Of a stretch of DNA of 64,000 nucleotides, positions 1 to 7,481 are shown one piece after another. Each line of letters begins with the position of its first letter. Within the stretch, counting starts at the first letter, position 1. The notes under the pieces are model-generated. The model was not told the DNA's origin. It was given only the letters and a program-made list of their open reading frames with translations, and did no database searches. The stretch is from an uncultured Clostridia bacterium (GTDB lineage Bacteria > Bacillota > Clostridia > Oscillospirales > Ruminococcaceae): contig CANDEV010000007.1 of the NCBI GenBank assembly GCA_947383835.1, positions 62,001 through 126,000 of the forward strand. Direction: 5' to 3'. A program made the position numbers and the translations under genes.

Positions 1-636
1 CTGATACGGGAGGCTCTTTTCAAGGCAAAGCGTTATATGCAGGACAAACAGTCCGCAGAGGAAAACGACGAAGCTCCGCCCGAATTTGACATGAAGTGCG
101 AGGCTCTTATACCTCTTTTGAACAGGGAAATAAAGGCGCATTTTCACTGCCACCGCGCCGACGACATTTTAACGGCGGTGCGTATCGCAGAAGAATTTTC
201 TTTGGACTATGTGCTTATCCACTGCACCGAGGGGCATTTTATTTCCGACATTCTGGGGGAAAAAAAGGCGTCCGCAGCGGTGGGTCCGATCATATGCGAC
301 AGGGGAAAGCCGGAGCTGGCTGGACAAATTCTTGAAAACGCAGCGGAGCTTTCCGCAAAGGGTGTAAAGGTCGCTGTCTGTACAGACCATCCCGAAACGC
401 CTATTCAATATTTATGCACAAGCGCGGCGTACTGCGTTAAAGCGGGCTTGCCGAAGGAGGAGGGCATAAGAGCGATAACGTCCACAGCCGCGGAGATCGC
501 GGGGATATCTGACATTACGGGAGATATTGCAGTGGGGCGTAACGCCGATCTTGCGCTTTTGGACGGCGACCCGTTCGATATAATGACTAATGTAAAAATG
601 ACGGTTATCGGCGGAAAAATAGTCTTTAAAAAATAA
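1..636 (+). CDS. Amidohydrolase family protein, C-terminal part (5' end outside window)
   Basis: The reading frame is open from base 1, so only the last 211 residues are present. The sequence shows a metal-dependent hydrolase TIM barrel of the imidazolonepropionase/adenosine-deaminase-like amidohydrolase superfamily: a histidine-rich HFHCHRADD stretch, an HCTEGH motif, a CTDHPETP segment carrying the usual metal-binding Asp, and the typical C-terminal end GRNADLALLDGDPFD followed by a short beta-strand tail. Family members hydrolyse C-N bonds in cyclic amides or related compounds; the substrate cannot be told from the fragment. No terminator is obvious; a MITE-like repeat follows 23 bases after the stop. 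Confidence 0.85.
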   Translation: MIREALFKAKRYMQDKQSAEENDEAPPEFDMKCEALIPLLNREIKAHFHCHRADDILTAVRIAEEFSLDYVLIHCTEGHFISDILGEKKASAAVGPIICDRGKPELAGQILENAAELSAKGVKVAVCTDHPETPIQYLCTSAAYCVKAGLPKEEGIRAITSTAAEIAGISDITGDIAVGRNADLALLDGDPFDIMTNVKMTVIGGKIVFKK

Positions 637-659
637 AACAACAACGATAAATTACCATT

Positions 660-785
660 TATAGCAATCCAACAAAATAATAACCGTATTTGTAGGGGAC
701 GAGTTTCCCGTCCCGCTGTTTCATAATTGCGGGCGGGGAGACCCCGCCCCTACAAAAGACTGGCGAACCTTTTAGTTTCCTAAAG
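660..785 (+). repeat. MITE-like repeat, family A, chimeric copy
   Basis: Begins with the family A terminal sequence TATAGCAATCC and carries the core GGGGACGAGTTTCCCGTCCC plus GGGCGGGGAGACCCCGCCCC, each able to fold into a hairpin. The right end does not match the family's GGATTGCTATA; instead it ends in a stretch (ctggcgaa...cctaaaggg) resembling the end of the large palindromic element at 41633-42154. It fills most of the spacer between the amidohydrolase and fumarase genes. Confidence 0.7.
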
Positions 786-839
786 GGCTTTTGGTAAAAT
801 GTGCAATAAATAAAAAATACACCAAAAGGAGTAAACAAA

Positions 840-1682
840 ATGCGCGAAATATCTGTAAACCAAATAGAAACCACCGTCCGCGACCTGTGCATACAGGCAA
901 ACCGTTTCCTGCCAAAGTCCCTTGCGGACTGTATCGGCTGCGCGGCAAAAACGGAAAAGTCCCCAACGGGACGCGAGGTGCTTTCCGACCTCGTCCGCAA
1001 CCTTGAAGCCGCGGAGACCGAAAACCTTGCCATTTGTCAGGACACAGGCATGGCGGTGATTTTTCTGGACGTCGGTCAGGAAGTCCACTTCACAGGCGGC
1101 AGCCTTACAGAAGCTATAAATAAAGGAGTTGCGCGGGGTTATACCGAGGGTTATCTCCGCTGTTCCATAGTATCCGACCCATTGGAGCGGGTCAACACGG
1201 GGGACAACACCCCTGCCGTGATCCATACCCGCATTGTGGACGGCGACAAGGTAAATATTTCTGTCTGTCCTAAGGGCTTCGGCAGCGAAAATATGTCCGG
1301 GGTGAAAATGTTCACCCCCTCCGCAAGTATCGAGGATATAGAAAATTTTGTCGCGGACGTTGCCTCAAAAGCGGGCAGCAACCCCTGTCCACCCATGGTT
1401 ATAGGCGTTGGACTGGGCGGCGATTTTGAGTACTGCGCCTACCTTGCGAAAAAGGCGCTGTGCAGGGATATTGCCGAGAAAAATCCGAAAAAGCTTTACG
1501 CGGACATGGAGCAGCGTATTCTTGAAAAGATTAATAAGCTCGGTATAGGTCCTCAGGGCTTCGGCGGGACTACCACAGCCCTTTCCGTTGCCATAGAGCA
1601 GGCTCCGACCCACATTGCGGGACTCCCTGCGGCGGTGAATATCGGGTGTCATGTTACGCGGCACGCTCATGCGGTGATTTGA
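840..1682 (+). CDS. fumA (alpha subunit, two-subunit type): Class I fumarate hydratase, alpha subunit
   Basis: A 280-residue protein matching the N-terminal half of class I, oxygen-sensitive [4Fe-4S] fumarases (TtdA-like alpha subunit), which interconvert fumarate and malate. Three cysteines fit the cluster ligands: C66 in ICQDTG, C183 in NPCPP and C270 in NIGCHVTRHA. The length is normal for a separate alpha subunit. The ribosome site AAAGGAG precedes the ATG. The beta subunit usually follows at once, but here a terminator and an opposite-strand gene follow, so beta is elsewhere. CTTTTGGT (788-795) can pair with ACCAAAAG (821-828), which touches the ribosome site, so translation may be partly masked. 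Confidence 0.92.
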   Translation: MREISVNQIETTVRDLCIQANRFLPKSLADCIGCAAKTEKSPTGREVLSDLVRNLEAAETENLAICQDTGMAVIFLDVGQEVHFTGGSLTEAINKGVARGYTEGYLRCSIVSDPLERVNTGDNTPAVIHTRIVDGDKVNISVCPKGFGSENMSGVKMFTPSASIEDIENFVADVASKAGSNPCPPMVIGVGLGGDFEYCAYLAKKALCRDIAEKNPKKLYADMEQRILEKINKLGIGPQGFGGTTTALSVAIEQAPTHIAGLPAAVNIGCHVTRHAHAVI

Positions 1683-1700
1683 GGTTTTTTGTAAAAAAAT

Positions 1701-1735
1701 TTTCCCCCTGTTTCGGCAGGGGGAAATTTTTATTT
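1701..1735 (+). terminator. Rho-independent terminator after fumarase alpha
   Basis: The stem TTTCCCCCTG / CAGGGGGAAA with loop tttcgg is followed by a T-rich tail. It lies 19 bases past the stop and makes the fumarase alpha gene appear to be the last of its transcript. Confidence 0.85.
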
Positions 1736-1740
1736 TAATA

Positions 1741-3249
1741 TCAATAATCAATAATTCTCTTTTTATCTCTGATACTCAAAGCGTCAGTAAGATTAGTAGC
1801 TTTAAATTCATATTCAAAATAATCATTGTCCACTAAAGTTAAATTTTCCGATTGATTTTGCCATTTAAAATGCAGCCAATTAGACCAAGTATCGTCACCG
1901 TCATTATATGTAATTGTAACACCACTGTTAAGGTCGCCCGATTCGATTTTCAGACGGTCGCAGGTTTCATCACCGTTTCCCTCAACAAATCGGTAAACAT
2001 ATCCTTCGTCAAAATCAATTATATAATATATGTAGTACGTTCCGCCCTTGCTTCTGTAAGAAAATACGCCGCTGTTGCCGTTTTTTGCTGTTTCTTTGTC
2101 GTTTGTAGAGTAACTTAAAGTTTTTGACTCGGTTGTTGTCGTCGTCGTTTGGCTGTAAGTTGGATCGTCTGTATAACTAAGGTGAAACGTCACAATAACT
2201 TCGGCGTCATTTGAGAAAATATCACCTTTGCTAAAGTCTGAAATTCCGTCAATTGAAACAGTTTCGGTATCTTCCTCATCAACTAAAAATCCAAAATAAA
2301 CATCATAAAGAATATCGGTTTTAACATTTTTAAAACCCAAACTATATAAGTCACTAAGAACATCTTGATAATTTTCACCGTAATAATCTCTTGATGATTT
2401 CAATATTCTTACTTTGCCGGGGTCTACATTTTCATATGTTTCTAAAACTGTTCTTGTTGTCTCAACTTCGGTATTATTCGGTTTTTTGCTATAGCTTAGA
2501 TGATATGTTATAACAATTTCAGCATCTTTTGGGAAAACGTCGTTTTTATCGAATTCAGCTATGTCGTTAATTGTAATGTTGTCAACCTCTCCCTCTTTCG
2601 CAAACACACTAAAATAAATGTCATAAACGGGTTCACATGTAATGTTTGTAAATCCCGATTTTTTTAACGAGTCTGTAGCCTGTTGATAATTTTTTTCACA
2701 GTAAGAAGATGACGACATTGCAACAGCAGCCATATTGGGGTCATCGAGTTGAATTACTTCGTCCTCTTTTGTACTAAAGCGCAGTAAAAATATCGATATT
2801 CCTATTAAAACAACCATACACATACAATATCTAATTAAAAATCTATCGCTGTTCTTACGCTCTTCATACTTTCTTTGCCGTTCTTTTTCCTCCATTTCCA
2901 ATTTTTTTAATTCAATTTCCTTTTGAGTATCATTTTTGATTTTGGCTATCGTTACATTATTATTTTCTTGTATAAGCTCTGTTGAACCGCAATAAGGACA
3001 CTTTAATACAGAACTGTCCTTGTCTATCGCCATTGTACCACCGCAATGTGCACAAACAAGAGATACCGTATTGCTTCCCGCAACAGAATTTCCATTGTTG
3101 TATATTTCCGTATTATAGGTAATTGAACTTTGGCTGTACTGGCTATTACTATTTGATTTATGTTTATTAAAATTCGTTTTTGCAACATGAGTAATTAATT
3201 TTTCAGCACTTTTCTCCACTGTTTTTATAATGAAAAATTCTTTTAGCAT
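1741..3249 (-). CDS. Zinc-ribbon, single-pass membrane protein with two PASTA-like repeats
   Basis: 502 residues, counted from the ATG whose ribosome site GGAGG lies 7 bases upstream; an ATG five codons earlier overlaps that site and was not used. Order: Asn/Ser-rich N-terminus; a zinc ribbon with C66, C69, C84 and C87; a charged coiled coil about 100-135; one membrane segment about 139-158; then two related modules, about 186-255 and 295-365, each with NYQ..L..L.GF.N, a central acidic strand and a DAE(I/V)VVT(Y/F)HLSY end. These resemble PASTA domains. The C-terminal 100 residues are predicted beta-rich and unassigned. The likely topology is cytoplasmic zinc ribbon and extracytoplasmic repeats. 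Its function is unknown; it may sense cell-wall or envelope state. It is divergent from the XRE gene at 3383. Confidence 0.75.
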   Translation of the reverse strand: MLKEFFIIKTVEKSAEKLITHVAKTNFNKHKSNSNSQYSQSSITYNTEIYNNGNSVAGSNTVSLVCAHCGGTMAIDKDSSVLKCPYCGSTELIQENNNVTIAKIKNDTQKEIELKKLEMEEKERQRKYEERKNSDRFLIRYCMCMVVLIGISIFLLRFSTKEDEVIQLDDPNMAAVAMSSSSYCEKNYQQATDSLKKSGFTNITCEPVYDIYFSVFAKEGEVDNITINDIAEFDKNDVFPKDAEIVITYHLSYSKKPNNTEVETTRTVLETYENVDPGKVRILKSSRDYYGENYQDVLSDLYSLGFKNVKTDILYDVYFGFLVDEEDTETVSIDGISDFSKGDIFSNDAEVIVTFHLSYTDDPTYSQTTTTTTESKTLSYSTNDKETAKNGNSGVFSYRSKGGTYYIYYIIDFDEGYVYRFVEGNGDETCDRLKIESGDLNSGVTITYNDGDDTWSNWLHFKWQNQSENLTLVDNDYFEYEFKATNLTDALSIRDKKRIIDY

Positions 3250-3292
3250 AATAAATACCTCCATAATTTTTTAGTGCAAATTTGTCCTTATA

Positions 3293-3321
3293 ATTATATC
3301 ACCTTTGGTTTAGTTTGTCAA
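3293..3321 (-). promoter_or_regulatory. Consensus promoter for the zinc-ribbon/PASTA-like gene
   Basis: On the minus strand TTGACA and TATAAT are separated by exactly 17 bases. GGTTTAG (3307-3313) lies in the spacer and recurs at 3349-3355, beside the presumed start site of the divergent XRE gene, so the two copies are candidate operators for that regulator. Confidence 0.75.
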
Positions 3322-3382
3322 CAACTGACGTTTATTTTAATATCCCGTGGTTTAGGCTATACTAAAACAAAGGAGTGATGCT

Positions 3383-3712
3383 ATGGACGAACAATTGCTT
3401 GAAGTCGGGCAGCGAATATCAAGCCTGCGGAAATCCTACGGCTACACGCAGGAGCGTTTAGCCGAAATGGCTGATATATCGGTGCAGTTTCTGATACAGA
3501 TCGAACACGGCAGGAAAACCATGAAGGTCGCGACACTGCGCAGGCTGTCGGCGGCGTTGTCCGTCAGCGCGGACTACATCATAAACGGCAGCGACCGCCT
3601 TTCCGAGAACGAGGAGATAAACGCCATTTTATCCACGCTCTCGGAGGATAACCGCAAACAGGCTGTGAAACTGCTTGCGGTCTTTGCGGACGCCATTAAC
3701 AAAAATGTGTAA
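3383..3712 (+). CDS. XRE-family helix-turn-helix transcriptional regulator
   Basis: 109 residues with an N-terminal Cro/C1-type helix-turn-helix (about residues 12-66, including GYTQERLAEMADISVQFLIQ and the recognition-helix region RKTMKVATLRRLSAALSV), then a helical tail, ELNAILSTLSEDNRKQAVKLL-like, that probably dimerises. A good AAAGGAG site precedes the ATG. It is divergent from the zinc-ribbon membrane protein, and the repeated GGTTTAG motif in the shared spacer suggests it controls both genes. The effector is unknown. Confidence 0.9.
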   Translation: MDEQLLEVGQRISSLRKSYGYTQERLAEMADISVQFLIQIEHGRKTMKVATLRRLSAALSVSADYIINGSDRLSENEEINAILSTLSEDNRKQAVKLLAVFADAINKNV

Positions 3713-3750
3713 AAAAACCTCCTTTCATAAAAGCGTATGTTTTTTACGCG

Positions 3751-3927
3751 AAAAAGGCTGAGCCTTTACCCTTTTGGGTGTACTATATCAATAATGGTAA
3801 AATGCTCCCATGGGTAACAATACTTCTATACTGTTACGTGTCAAAAAGGCTGAGCCTTTACTCTTTTGGGTGTACTATATCAATAATGGTAAAATGCTCC
3901 CACGAGTAACAATACTTCTGCACTGTT
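3751..3927 (-). repeat. Two tandem copies of dispersed repeat family D
   Basis: Two 85-base copies (3751-3835 and 3843-3927) at a 92-base period, about 93% identical by eye. Each begins AAAAAGGCTGAGCCTTT (a near-perfect hairpin) and contains CTCCCATGGGTAACAATACTTC. Flanking copies of TTTTTTACGCG (3740-3750 and 3946-3956) bracket the pair. Inverted relatives occur at 28575-28661 and 59093-59177. No gene is seen in 3713-4031. Confidence 0.85.
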
Positions 3928-3973
3928 GCCTCATAAAAGAAAATGTTTTTTACGCGAATGAAAGGAAACAGAA

Positions 3974-4003
3974 AAACCGTACCCAATAATTTGAGTACGG
4001 TTT
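3974..4003 (-). terminator. Bidirectional hairpin terminator of metY
   Basis: The stem AAACCGTAC / GTACGGTTT is followed on the minus strand by TTTTTCTGTTT, 29 bases past the metY stop. The plus-strand side also has a T-rich tail. Confidence 0.85.
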
Positions 4004-4031
4004 ATTTTTATATTCGGTGCACCAAATAATG

Positions 4032-5330
4032 CTATCTTATCGCCTTAAACGCCTCTTCAAGATCAAAAATAATATCGTCGATATGCTCCGTGCCGATAGA
4101 AAGCCTTATAGTATTGGGCTTGATACCCTGCTCGGCAAGCTCCGCTTCGTTAAGCTGGGAGTGCGTTGTGGACGCGGGGTGTATCGCCAGACTCTTAACG
4201 TCCGCAACGTTTGCAAGCAGCGAGAAAATTTGAAGGTTGTCAATAAATTTTTTAGCGTCCTCTTCGCCGCCCTTTATCTCAAATGTAAATATCGAACCCG
4301 CACCCTTGGGGAAGTATTTATCGTACAGACGCTTCTGCTCTCCCTCCGCAAGAGAGGGGTGGTTGACCTTTTCTACCTGCGGGTGACTGTTCAGGAAATT
4401 TACCACCTTTACGGCGTTTTCAACGTGCCGCTCAACTCTGAGGGACAGAGTTTCAAGTCCCTGCAAAAAGATAAACGCGTGGAAAGGGGAAAGTGTCGCG
4501 CCTGTGTCCCGAAGCAGGATAGCTCGAATTTTTGTAACAAACGCCGCCGCTCCCACAGCCTTTGTGAAGCTTACACCGTGATAGCTTGGGTTCGGCTCTG
4601 TCAGGGACGGGAACTTTCCGCTTGCCTCCCAGTCGAACTTTCCGCTGTCAACAATTACGCCGCCGATGGCAGTACCGTGTCCGCCGATAAATTTTGTAGC
4701 CGAGTGCACCACAATATCCGCGCCATGTTCAATAGGTCTGATAAGATAAGGCGTGCCGAAGGTGTTGTCGATAACAAGGGGTATCTTGTGTTTGTGAGCA
4801 ATTTCTGCTGTCTTTTCAATGTCTATAAGGTTGGAGTTGGGGTTGCCAAGGGTCTCGATAAAAATAGCCTTTGTATTGTCCCGGATCGCATTTTCAAAAG
4901 CGCCCTCTTCGTCGGGATCAACAAAGGTCGCAGTGATACCGTATGTGGGCAATGTATGTGCAAGCAGATTATATGTACCGCCATATATGGTTTTTGCGGC
5001 AACAATATGGTCGCCTGCTCCCGCAAGGTTTTGTATTGTGTACGTTACGGCAGCCGAACCCGAAGCGACCGCAAGTGCGGCAACACCGCCCTCCAGCGCA
5101 GCAATTCTCTGCTCAAAAATATCCTGTGTGGGATTTGTGAGACGACCGTAAATATTGCCCGCGTCCTTAAGAGCAAAGCGGTCGGCAGCGTGTTCGGAAT
5201 TGTGGAAAACGTATGAGGACGTAGCGTAAATGGGGACTGCTCTCGCGTCGGTAACAGGGTCGGGATTTTCCTGACCGATATGAAGCTGTTTTGTTTCAAA
5301 CCTTAAATTTCTATCATTAAAATTACTCAT
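4032..5330 (-). CDS. metY: O-acetylhomoserine sulfhydrylase (O-acetylhomoserine aminocarboxypropyltransferase)
   Basis: 432 residues, the usual length for the MetY branch of the PLP-dependent Cys/Met metabolism family. It converts O-acetylhomoserine plus sulfide to homocysteine in methionine synthesis. Visible motifs are YGRLTNPTQD near 61-70, SGSAAVTYT near 90-98, the aspartate in VIDNTFGTP near 188 and the PLP lysine K213 in SATKFIGGHG. MetY rather than cystathionine synthase is indicated by the length and the insertion after the PLP lysine. It is monocistronic, with its own consensus promoter, a 150-base leader and a terminator. No SAM riboswitch consensus was found in the leader. Confidence 0.95.
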   Translation of the reverse strand: MSNFNDRNLRFETKQLHIGQENPDPVTDARAVPIYATSSYVFHNSEHAADRFALKDAGNIYGRLTNPTQDIFEQRIAALEGGVAALAVASGSAAVTYTIQNLAGAGDHIVAAKTIYGGTYNLLAHTLPTYGITATFVDPDEEGAFENAIRDNTKAIFIETLGNPNSNLIDIEKTAEIAHKHKIPLVIDNTFGTPYLIRPIEHGADIVVHSATKFIGGHGTAIGGVIVDSGKFDWEASGKFPSLTEPNPSYHGVSFTKAVGAAAFVTKIRAILLRDTGATLSPFHAFIFLQGLETLSLRVERHVENAVKVVNFLNSHPQVEKVNHPSLAEGEQKRLYDKYFPKGAGSIFTFEIKGGEEDAKKFIDNLQIFSLLANVADVKSLAIHPASTTHSQLNEAELAEQGIKPNTIRLSIGTEHIDDIIFDLEEAFKAIR

Positions 5331-5461
5331 TGTAAAAAACTCCTTATTTTATATTTTTAGTAAACCGTTTTCTTTTTTCTTGTATCTAAAATTCCTGCTC
5401 CTGTCAGCACATTCGCTTGCTTAAAATAACCATAGTCAACGATCCTTTCAGTATTTAATAT

Positions 5462-5485
5462 ATTACCTATATGTTTAATAGGAAT
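5462..5485 (-). promoter_or_regulatory. Inverted repeat at the metY start site, putative operator
   Basis: ATTACCTAT and ATAGGAAT form an imperfect inverted repeat 12-35 bases downstream of the metY -10 box, where a bound repressor would block transcription. The ATTCCTAT half-site is reminiscent of sites bound by Rrf2-type cysteine regulators such as CymR; that link is inference only. Confidence 0.4.
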
Positions 5486-5496
5486 TGTATGAATAT

Positions 5497-5525
5497 ATTA
5501 TACACCAAAAAATCCCCATTGTCAA
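5497..5525 (-). promoter_or_regulatory. Consensus promoter of metY
   Basis: Minus-strand TTGACA, 17 bases, TATAAT. It predicts a start near 5490 and a leader of about 160 bases. The rest of the 5331-5779 gap holds this leader, a repeat copy and the promoter of the next gene. Confidence 0.85.
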
Positions 5526-5570
5526 GGGGTATTTGAAAAAAAATTAAAAAATTACAGCAATCAAAATAAT

Positions 5571-5704
5571 TATAGCGGTACATAAAAATATCTTGACAAA
5601 ATTTATAGGGGACGGGTTTCCCGTCCCGTGGTTCAGCATATTTTTGTATCGCGGGCGGTAAGACCCTGCCCCTGCAAAAGACATTATTTTATAGGATCGC
5701 TATA
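5571..5704 (+). repeat. MITE-like repeat, family A, diverged copy
   Basis: Ends TATAGCGGTAC and GGATCGCTATA are degenerate versions of the family A terminal repeat. The core has GGGGACGGGTTTCCCGTCCC and a decayed second hairpin (GGGCGGTAAGACCCTGCCCC). It lies between metY and the S41 gene, ending just before the latter's promoter. Confidence 0.75.
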
Positions 5705-5715
5705 ATGCAAATTTA

Positions 5716-5744
5716 TTGCAAAATCTTTTCCGATATGCTAAAAT
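5716..5744 (+). promoter_or_regulatory. Promoter of the S41 protease-like gene
   Basis: TTGCAA, 17 bases, TAAAAT, ending 36 bases before the chosen start codon. Confidence 0.6.
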
Positions 5745-5779
5745 AAATATAAAGACAAATTTTGCGGAGGAGTGTTAAT

Positions 5780-7393
5780 GTGAAAAAAACCGAAAGCAAA
5801 GTCCTTTGGGCGTTAAAAAGAATTTTTTTCGGAGTTGCTGCGGGACTTATTTTATTCGCGCTGTTTATTATATTGTTGGACTTTATTTTCCCGTACTCGG
5901 AGCGTAAGGTCACTCTGAACACGGAAACAGGTATGACCTCCGCCGGGCGGGTTTCCGATTTTAAGGCTATGACGGAGCTTATCGAAAAGAACGTCCCCTT
6001 TATTTACGACTATGAGGAGCTTTACAAAATAAGCTTTGAGGACGTGAAAAATTACTACTCAAAGCTTGCGGAAAACGCCGAAAGCGATTATGAATATTAC
6101 TGCCTTGTTCAGGGGTTCATAAACAATATCCCCAGCGGACACATGACTATGGGCTACCCAAGCGAGGCTCTGATTCCCGCGATGTATCAATATACCGCGG
6201 CGAACTATGCGGGCTTCGGCGAGGCTTGCGGATACTGGGAAAACGTCCTGCATAACGAGTGCAGAAAATATTATGACGAGGATTATTCGCTGCACGCTTT
6301 TTATTATCTGAACGGCGAATATGTTGAAAGCGAGTACACAAATTCCGTCAATAATATTTCTTACGGCGGGGCGCGGCTTTTGTCGGTGGACGGCGTTTCT
6401 GCCGACGAGTTTGTAAAGCTTTGCCCCTTGTCAGCCAAGCTTAATTACGATTTTCAGCAGGATAAGCCTTTTCGGGAAACGATTATTTTCAACAGCTTTG
6501 ACGGCGTTGAATGTACCGTTGAGTACGAGACCGAAAGCGGAGAAATTGTCAGCGAAAGGGCATATTACTGCGCGTCCGCCGCGGTGGATCATATAGAATA
6601 TTTTCGGGGACTTGACAAGCCGTCCCCAAACGCGGAGGAAATTCCAGATACAGCGGACATTCCCAATATTTACACCGCCGAGGACGTGGAAAGGAACGTC
6701 CTGTACATAAAATTCAACGACTTTATTCTCGGCGCGTCGGAGGCTTCGCGGTTTATTCGGGGAAACGCTCTGCCCGACAATATTATTATCGACCTGCGTG
6801 ACAACGGCGGCGGTTATAAAGCGAACTGCGACAATCTTATCGCCGCGCTTTCCCCGCGGGATATTGAATTTAACGGACGGATATACTGCACATATAAAAT
6901 TATTGACGACTTTACCGCGGTGCGTTCTCCGCAATTGCCCTTTGAGAGCCGCTTTAAAAAGCTGTACACAAAAACCGAGGAAAATCTTATTCACGGCGAA
7001 AGCGGCAGGAAATACAACATTTACGTGCTTGTGTCCCCCCATACCCTTTCCGCCGCGGACAGGTTTACCGCTATCGTCAAGGAAAGCGGTCTCGGCACGG
7101 TGGTGGGAGCTTTCAATACAGGCGGGGAGGCTTTCGGGTCGCCGGATATAGCCGTCCTTGAAAAAAGCGGGCTGTACTTTTATTACACAGATTATAAATA
7201 CGTTGACCCGGACGGCAGGGATAATTCGGTGTACGGTACTGCGCCCGACGTTTATGTTACACTTGACGATGATTTTCTTAAAAACCGCGACGAGGCGATT
7301 TTTCAGGGCGAGTCTTACGGTACTTACGAAAAACGTCTGGGGTGGGACAGCGTGCTTTCGGAAACCCTTGAAATGATCAATGAAGCAAATTGA
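5780..7393 (+). CDS. Membrane-anchored S41-family (C-terminal processing protease-like) protein
   Basis: 537 residues from a GTG start, chosen because GGAGG lies 9 bases upstream. A single membrane segment about residues 16-36 places the rest outside the membrane. The C-terminal half has S41 features: NVLYIKFNDF, then the core NIIIDLRDNGGGYKANCDNLI, then VLVSPHTLSAADRFTAIV, with the probable nucleophile serine near 424, and GTVVGAFNTGG. The lysine expected about 25 residues after the serine in CtpA-type enzymes is not there (glycine/glutamate instead), so it may use another base, as in tricorn-type S41 enzymes, or be inactive. The N-terminal 250 residues show no familiar PDZ domain. A terminator follows. 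Confidence 0.8.
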   Translation: MKKTESKVLWALKRIFFGVAAGLILFALFIILLDFIFPYSERKVTLNTETGMTSAGRVSDFKAMTELIEKNVPFIYDYEELYKISFEDVKNYYSKLAENAESDYEYYCLVQGFINNIPSGHMTMGYPSEALIPAMYQYTAANYAGFGEACGYWENVLHNECRKYYDEDYSLHAFYYLNGEYVESEYTNSVNNISYGGARLLSVDGVSADEFVKLCPLSAKLNYDFQQDKPFRETIIFNSFDGVECTVEYETESGEIVSERAYYCASAAVDHIEYFRGLDKPSPNAEEIPDTADIPNIYTAEDVERNVLYIKFNDFILGASEASRFIRGNALPDNIIIDLRDNGGGYKANCDNLIAALSPRDIEFNGRIYCTYKIIDDFTAVRSPQLPFESRFKKLYTKTEENLIHGESGRKYNIYVLVSPHTLSAADRFTAIVKESGLGTVVGAFNTGGEAFGSPDIAVLEKSGLYFYYTDYKYVDPDGRDNSVYGTAPDVYVTLDDDFLKNRDEAIFQGESYGTYEKRLGWDSVLSETLEMINEAN

Positions 7394-7430
7394 CCCCTGC
7401 AATGGGCTGAAAATCGGTACGCAAAAAATA

Positions 7431-7468
7431 AAATTCCGCCTGCTGAATTTTGCGGACGGAATTTTTTT
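7431..7468 (+). terminator. Terminator between convergent S41-like and toroid-fold genes
   Basis: The imperfect stem AAATTCCG(CC) / (GG)ACGGAATTT is followed by a run of eight T on the plus strand. It sits between two converging genes and may serve both. Confidence 0.75.
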
Positions 7469-7481
7469 TGCAGGCAGAAAT

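Noticed and set aside
3751..3927. Possible CRISPR array or minimal repeat-spacer unit
   Set aside because: Only two long copies with seven bases between them; relatives are dispersed singly, so it is a dispersed repeat. No CRISPR array, cas gene, tRNA or rRNA gene was seen anywhere in the window.
4017..5216. A 399-residue plus-strand open frame opposite metY
   Set aside because: It is the shadow of a strongly supported metY; the translation is rich in Cys, Arg and Val with no family features and no ribosome site.
5331..5490. Possible SAM riboswitch in the metY leader
   Set aside because: The leader has no recognisable SAM-I core or terminator/antiterminator pair.
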